This document shows, piece by piece, positions 57,601 to 64,000 of a DNA stretch of 64,000 bases. Positions within the stretch are counted from its first letter, which is position 1; each line of letters begins with the position of its first letter. The translations under genes were made by a program, and so were the position numbers. The DNA is from Siderastrea radians (taxonomy: Eukaryota > Cnidaria > Anthozoa > Scleractinia > Rhizangiidae), in NCBI GenBank assembly GCA_964017195.1, contig OZ024887.1, forward strand, positions 62,770,811 to 62,834,810, read 5' to 3'. The notes beneath the pieces are model-generated. The model made no database searches. It saw nothing but the letters and a program-made list of their open reading frames with translations, and had not been told where the DNA came from.

Positions 57601-60600
57601 CTCACTGTTTTTCTGTTCCACATTTTCAGCATCCACGGAGACCCAGGGGCAGCTAGTCGGGACAACGGGATTTTCATGGGCGAAAGTTTACAACAAGAGC
57701 GGGAGAGCCCCTGGGCACTTACTCTTACCGAATGAGTTCCAGAAGCGTTTGAAATCCCGCCTTCTGATTGGCCAGAAAAATATTTTTCTGGCCAATCAGC
57801 GAAGAGGAACAGCCGGGCGACTCTCATGTCTTCTTACACGAGGTTGTTTTCCTCATCGAACGCCGTAGTAGCGTGGCCCGTTCAACGGGAATATTTTTTA
57901 GGACAGCTTCAGAAAAAATAAATAAATAAATAAATAATAAATAAACGAAGTCGAGGAAATCGCAAACTATAACGTGGCCGCAAGAAAACAAACACTCACG
58001 GGGAATTTTTCACGGCGGACTTATCGAAGGTATCGTAAATTTTTAGAGCTAGCGACTTCCCCTTTATTCTGTTTATTTATTTATTTTTTCTGAAGCTGTC
58101 CTCAAAAATGTTCCCGTTGAACGGGCCACGCTACTACGGCGTTCGATGAGGAAAACAACCTCGTGTAAGAAGAAATGAGAGTCGCCCGGCTGTTCCTCTT
58201 CGCTGATTGGCCAGAAAAATATTTTTCTGGCCAATCAGAAGGCGGGATTTCAAACGCTTCTGGAACTCGTTCGGTAAGAGTAAGTGCCCAGGGGCACTCC
58301 CGCTCTTGTTCTAAACCTTCGCCTATGAAAATCCCGTTGTCCCGACTAGCTGCCCCTGGGTCTCCGAGGATGCATTTTCAGCTGCATGGTGAATAACTAC
58401 TGCTACCGATTTGACTTGCCTTTACGTTAAAAAACAGCTTTTGCTTTTTGGCGCTTGCTGTTCCGCTGTCCAAAAGCCATTGCCGGCGCACAAATAAGGA
58501 CATTTGTCAAAGAAAATGTGATCCCCCATGTACATGGTCAAATCATTTGTCATAGCAAATTGCTCGTGTGCGTGGGGCTTACATATAAGTGGTTTCAATA
58601 GCACGCAGCTTCTGGCAGTGTGTGGTGATCTATTTGAACTTAATAAGCCCTACACTTTGACTTGATTTTGACTTACATGCTTATAACAATTGTCTTGGAT
58701 CTTCCAAATGCCTTGGGTTCCAGTGTTCTTGAAAAAAGTTCTTGAATCCGTGGTGGGAGAAGACACAAGTCGCAGGGGTTAACTCAATGAATAAAATGAT
58801 GTGGAAGTGCTTGTAGAATTAAGATTTCACATCCTTAAAGTACCTCGAATTAAGAAGAATCACGAAGATTCATTACCATCCTCAGGAACTCAGTTATTTA
58901 TCTGGAGAGTTTATTGATTAGTGTGACTGATAGTGAGGCCTTTGTACAAAAAAAGGCAAACACATCCAGGCTCACATCTTTCCAGTCGCTCATGAGTAGG
59001 GTCGAAATACTTCCTGGTAGTTCTAAAATTAATTAAATATATGAATTTCATATATTCATAATTTCAGTTCTAAAATTATAATGATATGTTCTGTTTGTGT
59101 TTATTTACAGGCTTTCTCCCGTTGTTTGGTCCTTGTTTCATCAATTTCTATGGCTCAACAAGAGAGTACTCTGATCTCCCTGACGAATATGATGACCTAA
59201 ATTTGGGAATTGTGAGTGTTAGCAGTTAATGTTGAGGTGTATTCCAGTGGCTTTATTTTACAATAACACTCCGTCACAACTAATGCGTTTTGGAAAACGC
59301 ACACATCTTGGAAGTGTTTTCGCCTATCGTCCACACTAAAACGATCGAAAACGCATATGAAAACGGAGACTTGAGAAAACGGTTTCGAAAGTGGTGACTT
59401 ATGGGACCGTATCGCTTGAAAATGCATCGTTTTCAGTCTGGACGGTGAAAGTGCTGGTCATGAACAATTCTTCCCTTCTTAACATGATGAATGAAATAAA
59501 TGTTGTTTTGCCCCTGGAAAGAGGCGTGATGAATCACCAGGCCCCAGGCAACAATGAGTGAGGGGAGGCGGTGGAAAATCATTTCTTTGATGTTGTTCTC
59601 GTTATCAGTCAGGGAAATAGACAACTATAAATGCATTTTTTTGTTCGTCTCAACTGTTTTTGACGAGTGTAGTAGTTGTTTGAGCAGAAGCACATTTTAA
59701 AATAATTGATTTGCTGGTGTCTTATTTTAGGGTGAAGGAGTTGCGTACAGAGGTAGAGTATTGGTGGAATTAGAAACTAAACTGGGACCATCTTCGAAAG
59801 AACCATCCGAGGACCTTCAGAGTCATGAGATTATACAAGTGCAGGTACAGTCATGAGTGGTGTCCTAACTGTGTGAATCCTACATGCGTGAATAGTTTGA
59901 TTTGCCTTTGACACGTTGACTGTGCTGCAGCCAGTCACGAGGGAAATCAAACCACGAGCACGAGAAAATTTTTTACCACAAATCAAAATAGCTATTGTCA
60001 CTCTTAGACATCAACCTTCGTTCAAAGAAAAAAATAAATAAATAAAAAAGAAAAGAAACGTTCGGACGTTAGTAGTATAGTCTGCATGTTTTCATCCCTT
60101 CATCGGTTGTAACTAAGCCATTGTTTAACCATTCAGGGAAAAAAGATTGTATTCTAAATGAAGCACTCGTGAAGACTTATTTTAGAGCACAAATAGGGTG
60201 TTAAGACTAATAAGTTTCAGGCGTTTTATTAACGTGGTGTTTAATGTTAACTTCATCCCAGTAGAAAAGGCTTTTTTTACGGTTTTTGGAGAATTTTATG
60301 TCCGGTTGCTTCATGTGTTTGGACGTTAAGATTTTGTCCGAAATTGAAATCATAATGTCTAAAATTTTTCAAAGTTTAAGTATGTCACAACGGTCAAGTT
60401 TTCTGTCATATTATTGCGTGCATGTGTTCACATTTCAGAAAATATTGATTAATTCGAGTGTGCATCTCCAAGAAAGTATGCACATTAATTAGCGGTGGAC
60501 ACACTTCACCCACATCATATTCTTTAATGTTTCTACGCTCCAGCCTTACTTACGCAGACGTAAATTCAAGCTCTATGCCTGTTTCTTGGAAGCAACCATG

Positions 60601-60993
60601 GTGTCATCCACAGATGGTCCGGTAGAGTTTGAAGTTAGCATAGGTTGGTGATTTTTAAGATGTCATTTAACAATCTTTTTGACAAATTTTTTCGGTTATT
60701 CTCTTTATTGAAACTACAGTTACTCTCAGCCAGCAGAACTAAATACCTGACTAGTACTAATGGAAAACACTACCTATTGAGCTGAGAAAGAAAGAGTCCG
60801 TCAGATGTTTCAGGAACGCTTTAAGGAAACGTTTTTTTAGAAAACCACAGATTTTTGCCACAGTTTAATCCATCTTTTTAGAAGTTTAGGTTTTTAGTGT
60901 TTATTGTAATTTATAGATTAGCGAGGGCCACAAGTTTATTTATAGTGTTGTTCACTATTACGTGTTAACCCTCCTTGAATAAAGGCTTTATTA

Positions 60994-61024
<31 letters not shown>

Positions 61025-63845
61025 AATTATTATTATGTGTACAAAACACATGTTTTAAGAAAGTTGCTGCGATTGTTGCACCTGCTCATGCATCAGAATT
61101 TACTGGTCTATCAGGTTTTTATTGGTTAGATGTTTAGCTGTGTGAAATAACTTAAACAGCATTGTAAATTCAAAATATTCATTGATTGGGTTGTTCAAGG
61201 TTTTGAGAAATAGTTTGCAGGGGAGAAATTGGTCTCTAGGGCTGTCACTAATTTTCAAAGTAGCCAGAGAAGTGGAAAAAGTTGCTGCGTTAAATCAGAT
61301 GTATTAGTATGAACGCCTTGGCTATTAGAATAGTTGGGGTTCAACATATAGATGTCGGGGGTAATTCTGAGTGCCCCCGTCCTTGTTTAACACTGAAGTG
61401 AGTTATTACTTTGTGTTAGGAAATTATGGTAACAAGCTTGATCAATCAGTACCACCTTCCTCTTCAACCACCCCGCCCACAAATGCAGTTTATGATGGTT
61501 GCTACTATTACTATCTTCCATGGGGTGACACCAAACCTTGTGTGTGCGTGGACAGTCACTGGGAAGATATCGCCTTTAGACTGGACAACCTGAATATCTT
61601 AACCAGACTATGTGAAAGATTGGTAAGTTCCCAGCCATATCAACATGTATGATTACTATTAAGGCTGACTGCGCTTGGCGTTGGTTGACAAAGTGGCGAG
61701 AGCTTTCGCTTGGCGTTGGTTGACAAAGTGGCGAGAGCTTTTTAAAGCCAAACACCAAGCGAAGTAAAGCAAAACCAAGGCAAACGGAAGTTACTTTCAA
61801 CACGATAACTGCTCTATACTCTCCACTCGATCGAGTCGTACGTGAACTTATCGCCAACTCAGCACTGCGCGCCCCGTTGGTAATAGGAGCTCACGACTGA
61901 GCTTCGTAGAATAATTGTGAAGTAGACAAAGGTATGTCAGTTGGCCATCTTGGTGAACGCTGAAGTTAAAAACAAACCCTTTTTTAAATAAAAAAATTAA
62001 TAAATAAAAAAATAAAAAAATAAATAACAGTAATTTTTTGTTCAACATCTTTCATCAGAAAGCAAGGATTATTGTAGGGTTTTCACCACAGACTCAAAAC
62101 TTAAAAAGAATCACCTAAACGAATGCAAGTTTAAGCTTTTAGCCAGGTCCACATCTTGGCGTTCTTTTGGAAAAAACCTTGAAACTGAATACATTTAATG
62201 TTTAATAAAGTTGTCAACAAACTTGACAAAAAATGTGCAGTCATATTTGGGCTGTGTTACAGTTGGCAATGAATGTCTTCGTTATTGCTCACTCGGGAGT
62301 GGTATTCTATTTTAATTATTCCAACAGGAAAGCAACATGGAAAAAGTTCAGTTGAGTCTAGAAGCCAATGCACCGACAGCTGAAACAGCGTCACTTCTCA
62401 TAGCTTTGTTAGATCAACTTATACACGACTGCAAGTAAGTGAGACTGTCTTCTGTGTCCTGTGAAGTATCCAGCTAGATTAAACGCCAATAAACGGGCTG
62501 TTTTGTTCTTGGTCACTTAGCTCAAGCGGCTTCACAGTTTGGACAATTGCAGATGGGGAAGATAAGGAATGGCTGTCTCGAGCTTCTTCTTCCCTGTCAA
62601 CTACTAAACCTCATCCTTAACTAGTTTTCTGTTTCCATTGATAAAATTTTCCGCATACGTATCGCATTGAAGACTTCACTGGTTTTTGCTTACCCTTCGG
62701 TTACACTGTTTCTTGCCTACTTGTAGGAAACCTTTACCAAAGGTTGACAGTACTACACCTGGTGTGAACGAGTTGGATTTAAAGATCCAGGAGACGAGAA
62801 TGATGGAAAAGGTTTGTAGGTTTGATCCAGTATTAACGACAAGTGGCCCAAGTTATTTGACCAAAGTGACCTTCTAATGTGATCTTTGACGTCTTTTCAA
62901 GCTGGGGTGTTTTCGAGGAAACTTTGACGTAAATGCAAGGTAATATGACTTCTTCCTTTCTTTCATTTCCCTTAGTTGGCCATCATGGAGGAGGCAACCA
63001 AACTTCGTGAAAGTGCAACGGATGTTGCTGAAGCTATGGCAGAAATCGAGGGCTACATGCAGAGATTAAAAGACTTATCTATCGAGGTGCGTTCCTAGTT
63101 CGTTTACGTTTCTCAAGTATCGTTGTTTGTTTAATCACTTGTGGTGTAGTTTTTGGCGAGACTAAGTTTGCCCGAATAATCAAGGTTGAATTTTGTGTTC
63201 GAGGTTAAATTGATATCCCTTCTTGCGTTGATTGTTAATCCGTACAACAGCGCAGCCTGTCTTGCTACATTTTTGGACTTGGTCCAGTATTTTTTTATAG
63301 GACTTGACCTTATACTGTCTTTGATGGACCTTCTGCACACAGATCAGTCATTCAGGTAACCAGTTTTGCAAGCACCAAGGAAAAGCTATTGTGCAATATG
63401 AGATTGTTTAAACCAGGTCCATGGCGGTTTGCAACCAATCCCTAGAGATTCAAATGTTAATGGCGTGGCGGCCATGTTGGTGTACCATAACAAAAGGAGT
63501 TAATTTTGTTAATGGTACAACAACATGACGGCAATGATGAAACGTGTAAACCAAGAAGATCGATTACCGCTCTTATTAATTAATTAGAAACACGTTCTCT
63601 AGAGATCTGTCGTCATTTGCTTAGTTGTGATCTATCTAGAAGGAAAGTGTGCAAAATGTAGAACAAATTCTTTCGCACACCTGTTCTTTCAGCCTCAGAA
63701 CAGCATGCCTGATGTGGTTGTTTGGATGATCAGTGGAACCAAAAGAATTGCATCGTTCCGTATTCCAGCTTCTGATGTTCTGTACGCACCAAACGCAGAG
63801 TCTTGTGGTCAGTACTGTGGCAAGGTCTTCAACATGTTTATGAAG
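36530..63845 (+). CDS. Type-I ferlin, dysferlin/myoferlin-like (5' part, continues beyond the window)
   Basis: Multi-C2, tail-anchored protein of Ca2+-dependent vesicle fusion and plasma-membrane repair. Coding exons after one of three alternative first exons (1a 36530-36626, 1b 37589-37685, 1c 38363-38453): 38604-38659, 38848-38939, 42741-42846, 44093-44274, 46373-46436, 46539-46670, 47313-47375, 48198-48248, 49047-49077, 49450-49514, 51965-52045, 54236-54286, 54608-54654, 55442-55524, 55737-55786, 56032-56085, 56443-56511, 56794-56837, 57191-57267, 59111-59211, 59731-59844, 60544-60643, 61420-61622, 62328-62434, 62727-62811, 62976-63086, 63693-63845. Every junction keeps frame (823 codons with 1a or 1b). 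Diagnostic stretches are [75 protein letters not shown] and [15 protein letters not shown], all characteristic of dysferlin/myoferlin. Wording is somewhat nearer myoferlin. The C-terminal C2 domains and membrane anchor lie to the right of the window. Confidence 0.96.
37589..37685 (+). other. Ferlin alternative first exon 1b (duplicate of 1a)
   Basis: Also 97 bases and phase 1, donor 'caag|gtactg'. It differs from 1a at 6 of 32 residues (L9I, S13N, K20V, T22K, E30Q, C31F), with about eight further silent changes. In-frame TGA at 37577-37579. Flanking similarity on both sides and a 1,059-bp start-to-start spacing indicate a tandem segmental duplication. Confidence 0.8.
38363..38453 (+). other. 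Ferlin alternative first exon 1c
   Basis: 91 bases: 30 codons plus one base (same phase), donor 'caag|gtttgt', strong start context CCACCATG. Protein [20 protein letters not shown] then [10 protein letters not shown]. The MLRV start matches the usual dysferlin/myoferlin N-terminus, so 1c may be the ancestral first exon. Only 150 bp of intron separates it from exon 2. Confidence 0.85.
40836..41397 (+). repeat. Polypyrimidine higher-order satellite, 173-bp period
   Basis: Almost pure C/T on the plus strand, built of ~20-bp 'ttcccacccctt'/'tcctgttcttgccccc' units. The landmark 'ttcttttcctgttcttgccc' begins at 40954, 41127 and 41300, an exact 173-bp period. Three frames stay open (up to 200 residues of Ser/Pro/Leu/Phe); these are low-complexity artefacts. 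Confidence 0.9.
41407..42274. mobile_element. 868-bp foldback element with ~200-bp terminal inverted repeats
   Basis: Left end TACTACCATTTTCGTTCAAC; the right end is the reverse complement with few mismatches, and the match continues inward for about 200 bp (blocks 'ctgaagcgtgacga', 'gtctggttacgtgtcacttt', 'gcgaaactgacaaggttctt'). It separates two pyrimidine-rich blocks, so it probably inserted into that satellite. No target duplication recognised; the interior has no coding signal. Confidence 0.8.
42275..42610 (+). repeat. Second pyrimidine-rich block of intron 3
   Basis: Same composition and motifs ('cttctcttcctgttcc', 'ttcccacc') as 40836-41397 but more degenerate. Probably the right-hand remainder of one array split by the foldback. 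Ends about 130 bp before the exon 4 acceptor. Confidence 0.8.
43200..43417 (+). mobile_element. Dispersed ~210-bp MITE, copy 4 (ferlin intron 4)
   Basis: Co-linear with 4631-4842: 'tctccttactgttctctatacattt', 'ggaactag', 'attctcatcactt', and right terminus 'gggcttaaagggttaa'. Left terminus partly decayed. Confidence 0.8.
43718..43985 (+). mobile_element. tRNA-derived SINE, copy 1 (ferlin intron 4)
   Basis: A box TGGTTAGAGTA (43730-43740) and B box GGTTTGATTCC (43769-43779) are correctly spaced for a tRNA-like Pol III promoter. A tRNA-unrelated body follows ('ggactcggcgtcagatgtgg', 'tttttctctgggt', 'ccaacatttctaaattc') and an A/T-rich end. Same family as 46768-47000. Inserted in the sense orientation of the ferlin gene. 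Confidence 0.85.
44809..45826. mobile_element. ~1-kb TIR element packed with AGGATCCT repeats (ferlin intron 5)
   Basis: Terminal inverted repeat CCCTGGTAGAAAT at both ends, flanked by TA (44807-44808 and 45827-45828). Subterminal zones are composed of repeated palindromic AGGATCCT/'aggatcctgt' units (few on the left, about twenty between 45540 and 45810). A LINE fragment (44883-45250) occupies the middle. No transposase. Confidence 0.75.
44883..45250 (+). pseudogene. LINE ORF2 C-terminal remnant inside the AGGATCCT element
   Basis: Frame 1 reads [20 protein letters not shown] then VTKTF, with C-x2-C ... H-x4-C spacing of a zf-RVT segment. A one-base shift leads into a second frame (WQSVKEFF), and further on a third frame reads [19 protein letters not shown]. 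At least two frameshifts plus stops show it is dead. Related in style to the remnant at 17116-17292. Confidence 0.65.
46437..46538 (+). other. Ferlin intron 6: 102-bp GC-AG intron
   Basis: Exon 6 ends KPQDFQ with CAG directly followed by GCATGT. The next exon begins GTTCGCGTACG (VRVRIMEG) after 'tgtttcag'. The joined protein KPQDFQ-VRV matches the invariant ferlin linker-to-C2B junction, so the donor dinucleotide is GC, not GT. No alternative GT restores this join. Confidence 0.85.
46768..47000 (+). mobile_element. tRNA-derived SINE, copy 2 (ferlin intron 7)
   Basis: Same family as 43718-43985, sharing 'ctcccaccaa', 'cccggactcgg', 'tgtcatatgtgggctgagtt' and 'tttttctctg'. The A-box region is altered ('taatggggagtgca') and the B box is TGTTCAAATCC (46815-46825). 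The 3' end runs into a 'cattcattcgttcg' simple repeat. Confidence 0.8.
47840..47932. repeat. Foldback in ferlin intron 8
   Basis: Arms 47840-47874 and 47897-47932 are imperfect inverted copies ('ggtctgtaatcgtacaagtg' against 'cacaagtatgattacagacc'). Probably part of a larger MITE covering 47650-47960, whose outer ends I could not define. Confidence 0.6.
48490..48620. repeat. ATC-type trinucleotide array (ferlin intron 9)
   Basis: Imperfect (ATC/GTC)n, similar to the array in GRK intron 10. Ends more than 400 bp before the next acceptor. Confidence 0.85.
49515..51964 (+). other. Ferlin intron 11, nothing recognised
   Basis: 2.4 kb of AT-rich intron. Short open frames on both strands show no recognised domain or repeat family. 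Confidence 0.6.
51965..52045 (+). other. Ferlin exon 12: candidate cassette exon
   Basis: 81 bases, phase 0 at both ends, encoding an acidic [10 protein letters not shown] start and a basic [13 protein letters not shown] end. It sits between MAGVK (exon 11) and [17 protein letters not shown] (exon 13). In vertebrate dysferlin and myoferlin those two pieces are contiguous (AGARGYLK, AGVKGYMK), so skipping this exon restores the common arrangement. Confidence 0.75.
52046..54235 (+). other. Ferlin intron 12, nothing recognised
   Basis: 2.2 kb, very AT-rich. No element ends, tandem arrays or exons recognised. Confidence 0.6.
54236..54654 (+). other. Ferlin exons 13-14: FerI region
   Basis: Residues about 341-372. 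[17 protein letters not shown] followed by [16 protein letters not shown]. This is the FerI segment that links C2B to C2C in ferlins; LGPGDEAP is nearly invariant in dysferlin. Confidence 0.85.
54699..55035 (+). repeat. Degenerate 'agtct/tctagtc' repeat (ferlin intron 14)
   Basis: Dense 'ttcagtct', 'tctagtc', 'ttttagtc' motifs at irregular 10-25-bp spacing, pyrimidine-rich. An old decayed simple-sequence satellite. Confidence 0.7.
56539..56747 (+). mobile_element. Dispersed ~210-bp MITE, copy 5 (ferlin intron 18)
   Basis: Left terminus TTAACCCTTTAAACCC intact; body co-linear with copies 2 and 4. The right terminus is lost after 'cgtcactgtcag'. It occupies most of the 282-bp intron. Confidence 0.8.
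57315..58582. mobile_element. Outer TIR element in ferlin intron 20
   Basis: Left 'gtaaagccccatgcacacga' (57315-57335) mirrors the right end 58563-58582 ('ctcgtgtgcgtggggcttac') with two differences. Subterminal 'gacaaat'/'atttgtc' motifs also mirror each other. The centre is occupied by a different foldback (57631-58372). Confidence 0.65.
57631..58372. mobile_element. Inner 742-bp foldback with ~300-bp arms and 10-bp target duplication
   Basis: Arms 57631-57930 and about 58070-58372 are near-perfect inverted copies, starting ATCCACGGAGACCCAGGGGC at the left. CATTTTCAGC flanks both sides (57621-57630 and 58373-58382). Each arm contains a further perfect palindrome, CTGGCCAGAAAAATATTTTT-like, giving a hairpin within a hairpin. 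The identical [18 protein letters not shown] frames on opposite strands are the two arms, not genes. A 9-10-bp duplication suggests a Mutator-like family. Confidence 0.85.
59032..59065 (-). mobile_element. 34-bp stub of the tRNA-related SINE, with 13-bp target duplication
   Basis: Identical AGTTCTAAAATTA copies (59019-59031, 59066-59078) flank 34 bp whose reverse complement matches the 3' tail of the SINE at 26679-26891 (28 identical bases, including 'gaatatatgaaattcata'). This is an extremely 5'-truncated insertion. It lies only 32 bp before exon 21. Confidence 0.8.
59731..60643 (+). other. Ferlin exons 22-23: post-C2C linker
   Basis: Residues about 533-603. [18 protein letters not shown]... 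and [20 protein letters not shown] ... PVEFEVSIG. These are highly conserved ferlin motifs ([13 protein letters not shown].....F..ATM). Confidence 0.9.
60840..61036 (+). repeat. Possible retroposon tail with (ATT)n
   Basis: 'gagggccacaagtttattta' ... 'gaataaaggctttatta' followed by an (ATT)n run (60993-61036). An AATAAA-type signal just before a trinucleotide tail resembles the 3' end of some LINEs/SINEs; I could not recognise coding sequence upstream. Confidence 0.45.
61420..63086 (+). other. Ferlin exons 24-27: FerA region
   Basis: Residues about 604-772. NYGNKLDQS.. (end of the SIGNYGNK motif), [15 protein letters not shown].. and [20 protein letters not shown] lead into helical segments [20 protein letters not shown]..., [14 protein letters not shown] and [20 protein letters not shown]. 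This matches the four-helix FerA domain, known in other ferlins to associate with membranes. Confidence 0.85.
61673..61742 (+). repeat. 35-bp perfect tandem duplication (ferlin intron 24)
   Basis: Two adjacent copies of a 35-bp unit beginning GCTTGGCGTTGGTTGACAAA. It sits in a longer element-like stretch (61660-61910), including the inverted motif 'ccaagcg'. The antisense frame 61576-61857 overlaps the end of exon 24 and is not supported as a gene. Confidence 0.75.
63693..63845 (+). other. Ferlin exon 28: start of FerB
   Basis: Residues about 773-823. [46 protein letters not shown]. These align with the FerB entry motif of myoferlin/dysferlin (PQNS.PD...W...G.KR.A..R.PA..VL). Donor 'aag|gtaaca' follows; the remaining 155 bp of the window are intron. 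Confidence 0.9.
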
Positions 63846-64000
63846 GTAACAGCAGCTACTTGCTTTGCTATAGGGCGATTGTTGCTGACGTCATTGTTTA
63901 CTTGATGAGAGTCGAAAATCACGTGTTAACTAACAGACGTCATAAATAGAGAGGGCATGTGAAGTTCATAAAACATAAGAATGAAAACTGGGTTCAAACG

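Larger units (their letters stand above)
55442..59211 (+). other. Ferlin exons 15-21: C2C domain
   Basis: Residues about 373-532. [99 protein letters not shown], then [20 protein letters not shown]. Acidic ligands are present in loop 1 (LVDPY) and loop 3 (FDWDR, TADD), so unlike C2B this domain keeps a calcium-binding signature. Confidence 0.9.

Noticed and set aside
57585..58396. Pair of similar frames ([14 protein letters not shown]...) on opposite strands suggesting a duplicated gene
   Set aside because: They are the two arms of a foldback MITE with a 10-bp target duplication; no codon constraint is visible.
61576..61857. 93-residue minus-strand frame
   Set aside because: It runs antisense through the end of ferlin exon 24 and across a repetitive intron segment with a 35-bp duplication; no domain recognised.

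Overview
The window is animal nuclear DNA. It carries two spliced genes with GT-AG introns, about 21 kb of gene-poor sequence between them, and a heavy load of short inverted-repeat transposons, SINEs and satellites. Several repeat families look like ones I remember from reef-building corals: a 200-bp element ending in TTAACCCTTTAA / TTAAAGGGTTAA, a tRNA-derived SINE with 'cccggactcgg', and foldback elements starting TAGACTRCGAG. Together with the single GRK4/5/6-type kinase and the dysferlin/myoferlin-type ferlin, this suggests a cnidarian, probably a scleractinian coral. The species cannot be named from this sequence alone.

Layout. (1) 3828-15254, minus strand: a complete G protein-coupled receptor kinase gene of the GRK4/5/6 subfamily. 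I could join 15 coding exons in frame from ATG to stop (577 codons). (2) 15255-36529: intergenic. It contains decayed LINE and Penelope-type fragments, microsatellites, several foldback MITEs (two with 9-bp target duplications), a 3.9-kb composite element bounded by 43-bp inverted repeats (26541-30430) with satellites and other elements nested inside it, and a 1.3-kb minisatellite of 30-bp units (31296-32632). (3) 36530 to the right edge, plus strand: the 5' part of a type-I ferlin gene. I traced 28 coding positions, all phase-compatible, giving 823 codons: C2A, acidic/basic linker, C2B, FerI, C2C, FerA and the start of FerB. The gene continues beyond the window. Its introns hold more MITEs, SINEs, a polypyrimidine higher-order repeat and nested foldbacks.

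The two genes are transcribed away from each other. GRK phosphorylates activated GPCRs at the plasma membrane; the ferlin is a tail-anchored multi-C2 protein of vesicle fusion and membrane repair. Nothing in the sequence links them functionally.

The most interesting observation is at the ferlin 5' end. Three separate exons (36530-36626, 37589-37685, 38363-38453) each encode a start codon plus the first strands and calcium loop 1 of C2A. All end in the same phase at a good donor, and all can splice to the same exon 2. Two of them are recent duplicates of one another. This looks like a three-way choice of C2A tip, richer than the two-way alternative first exon known for mammalian dysferlin.
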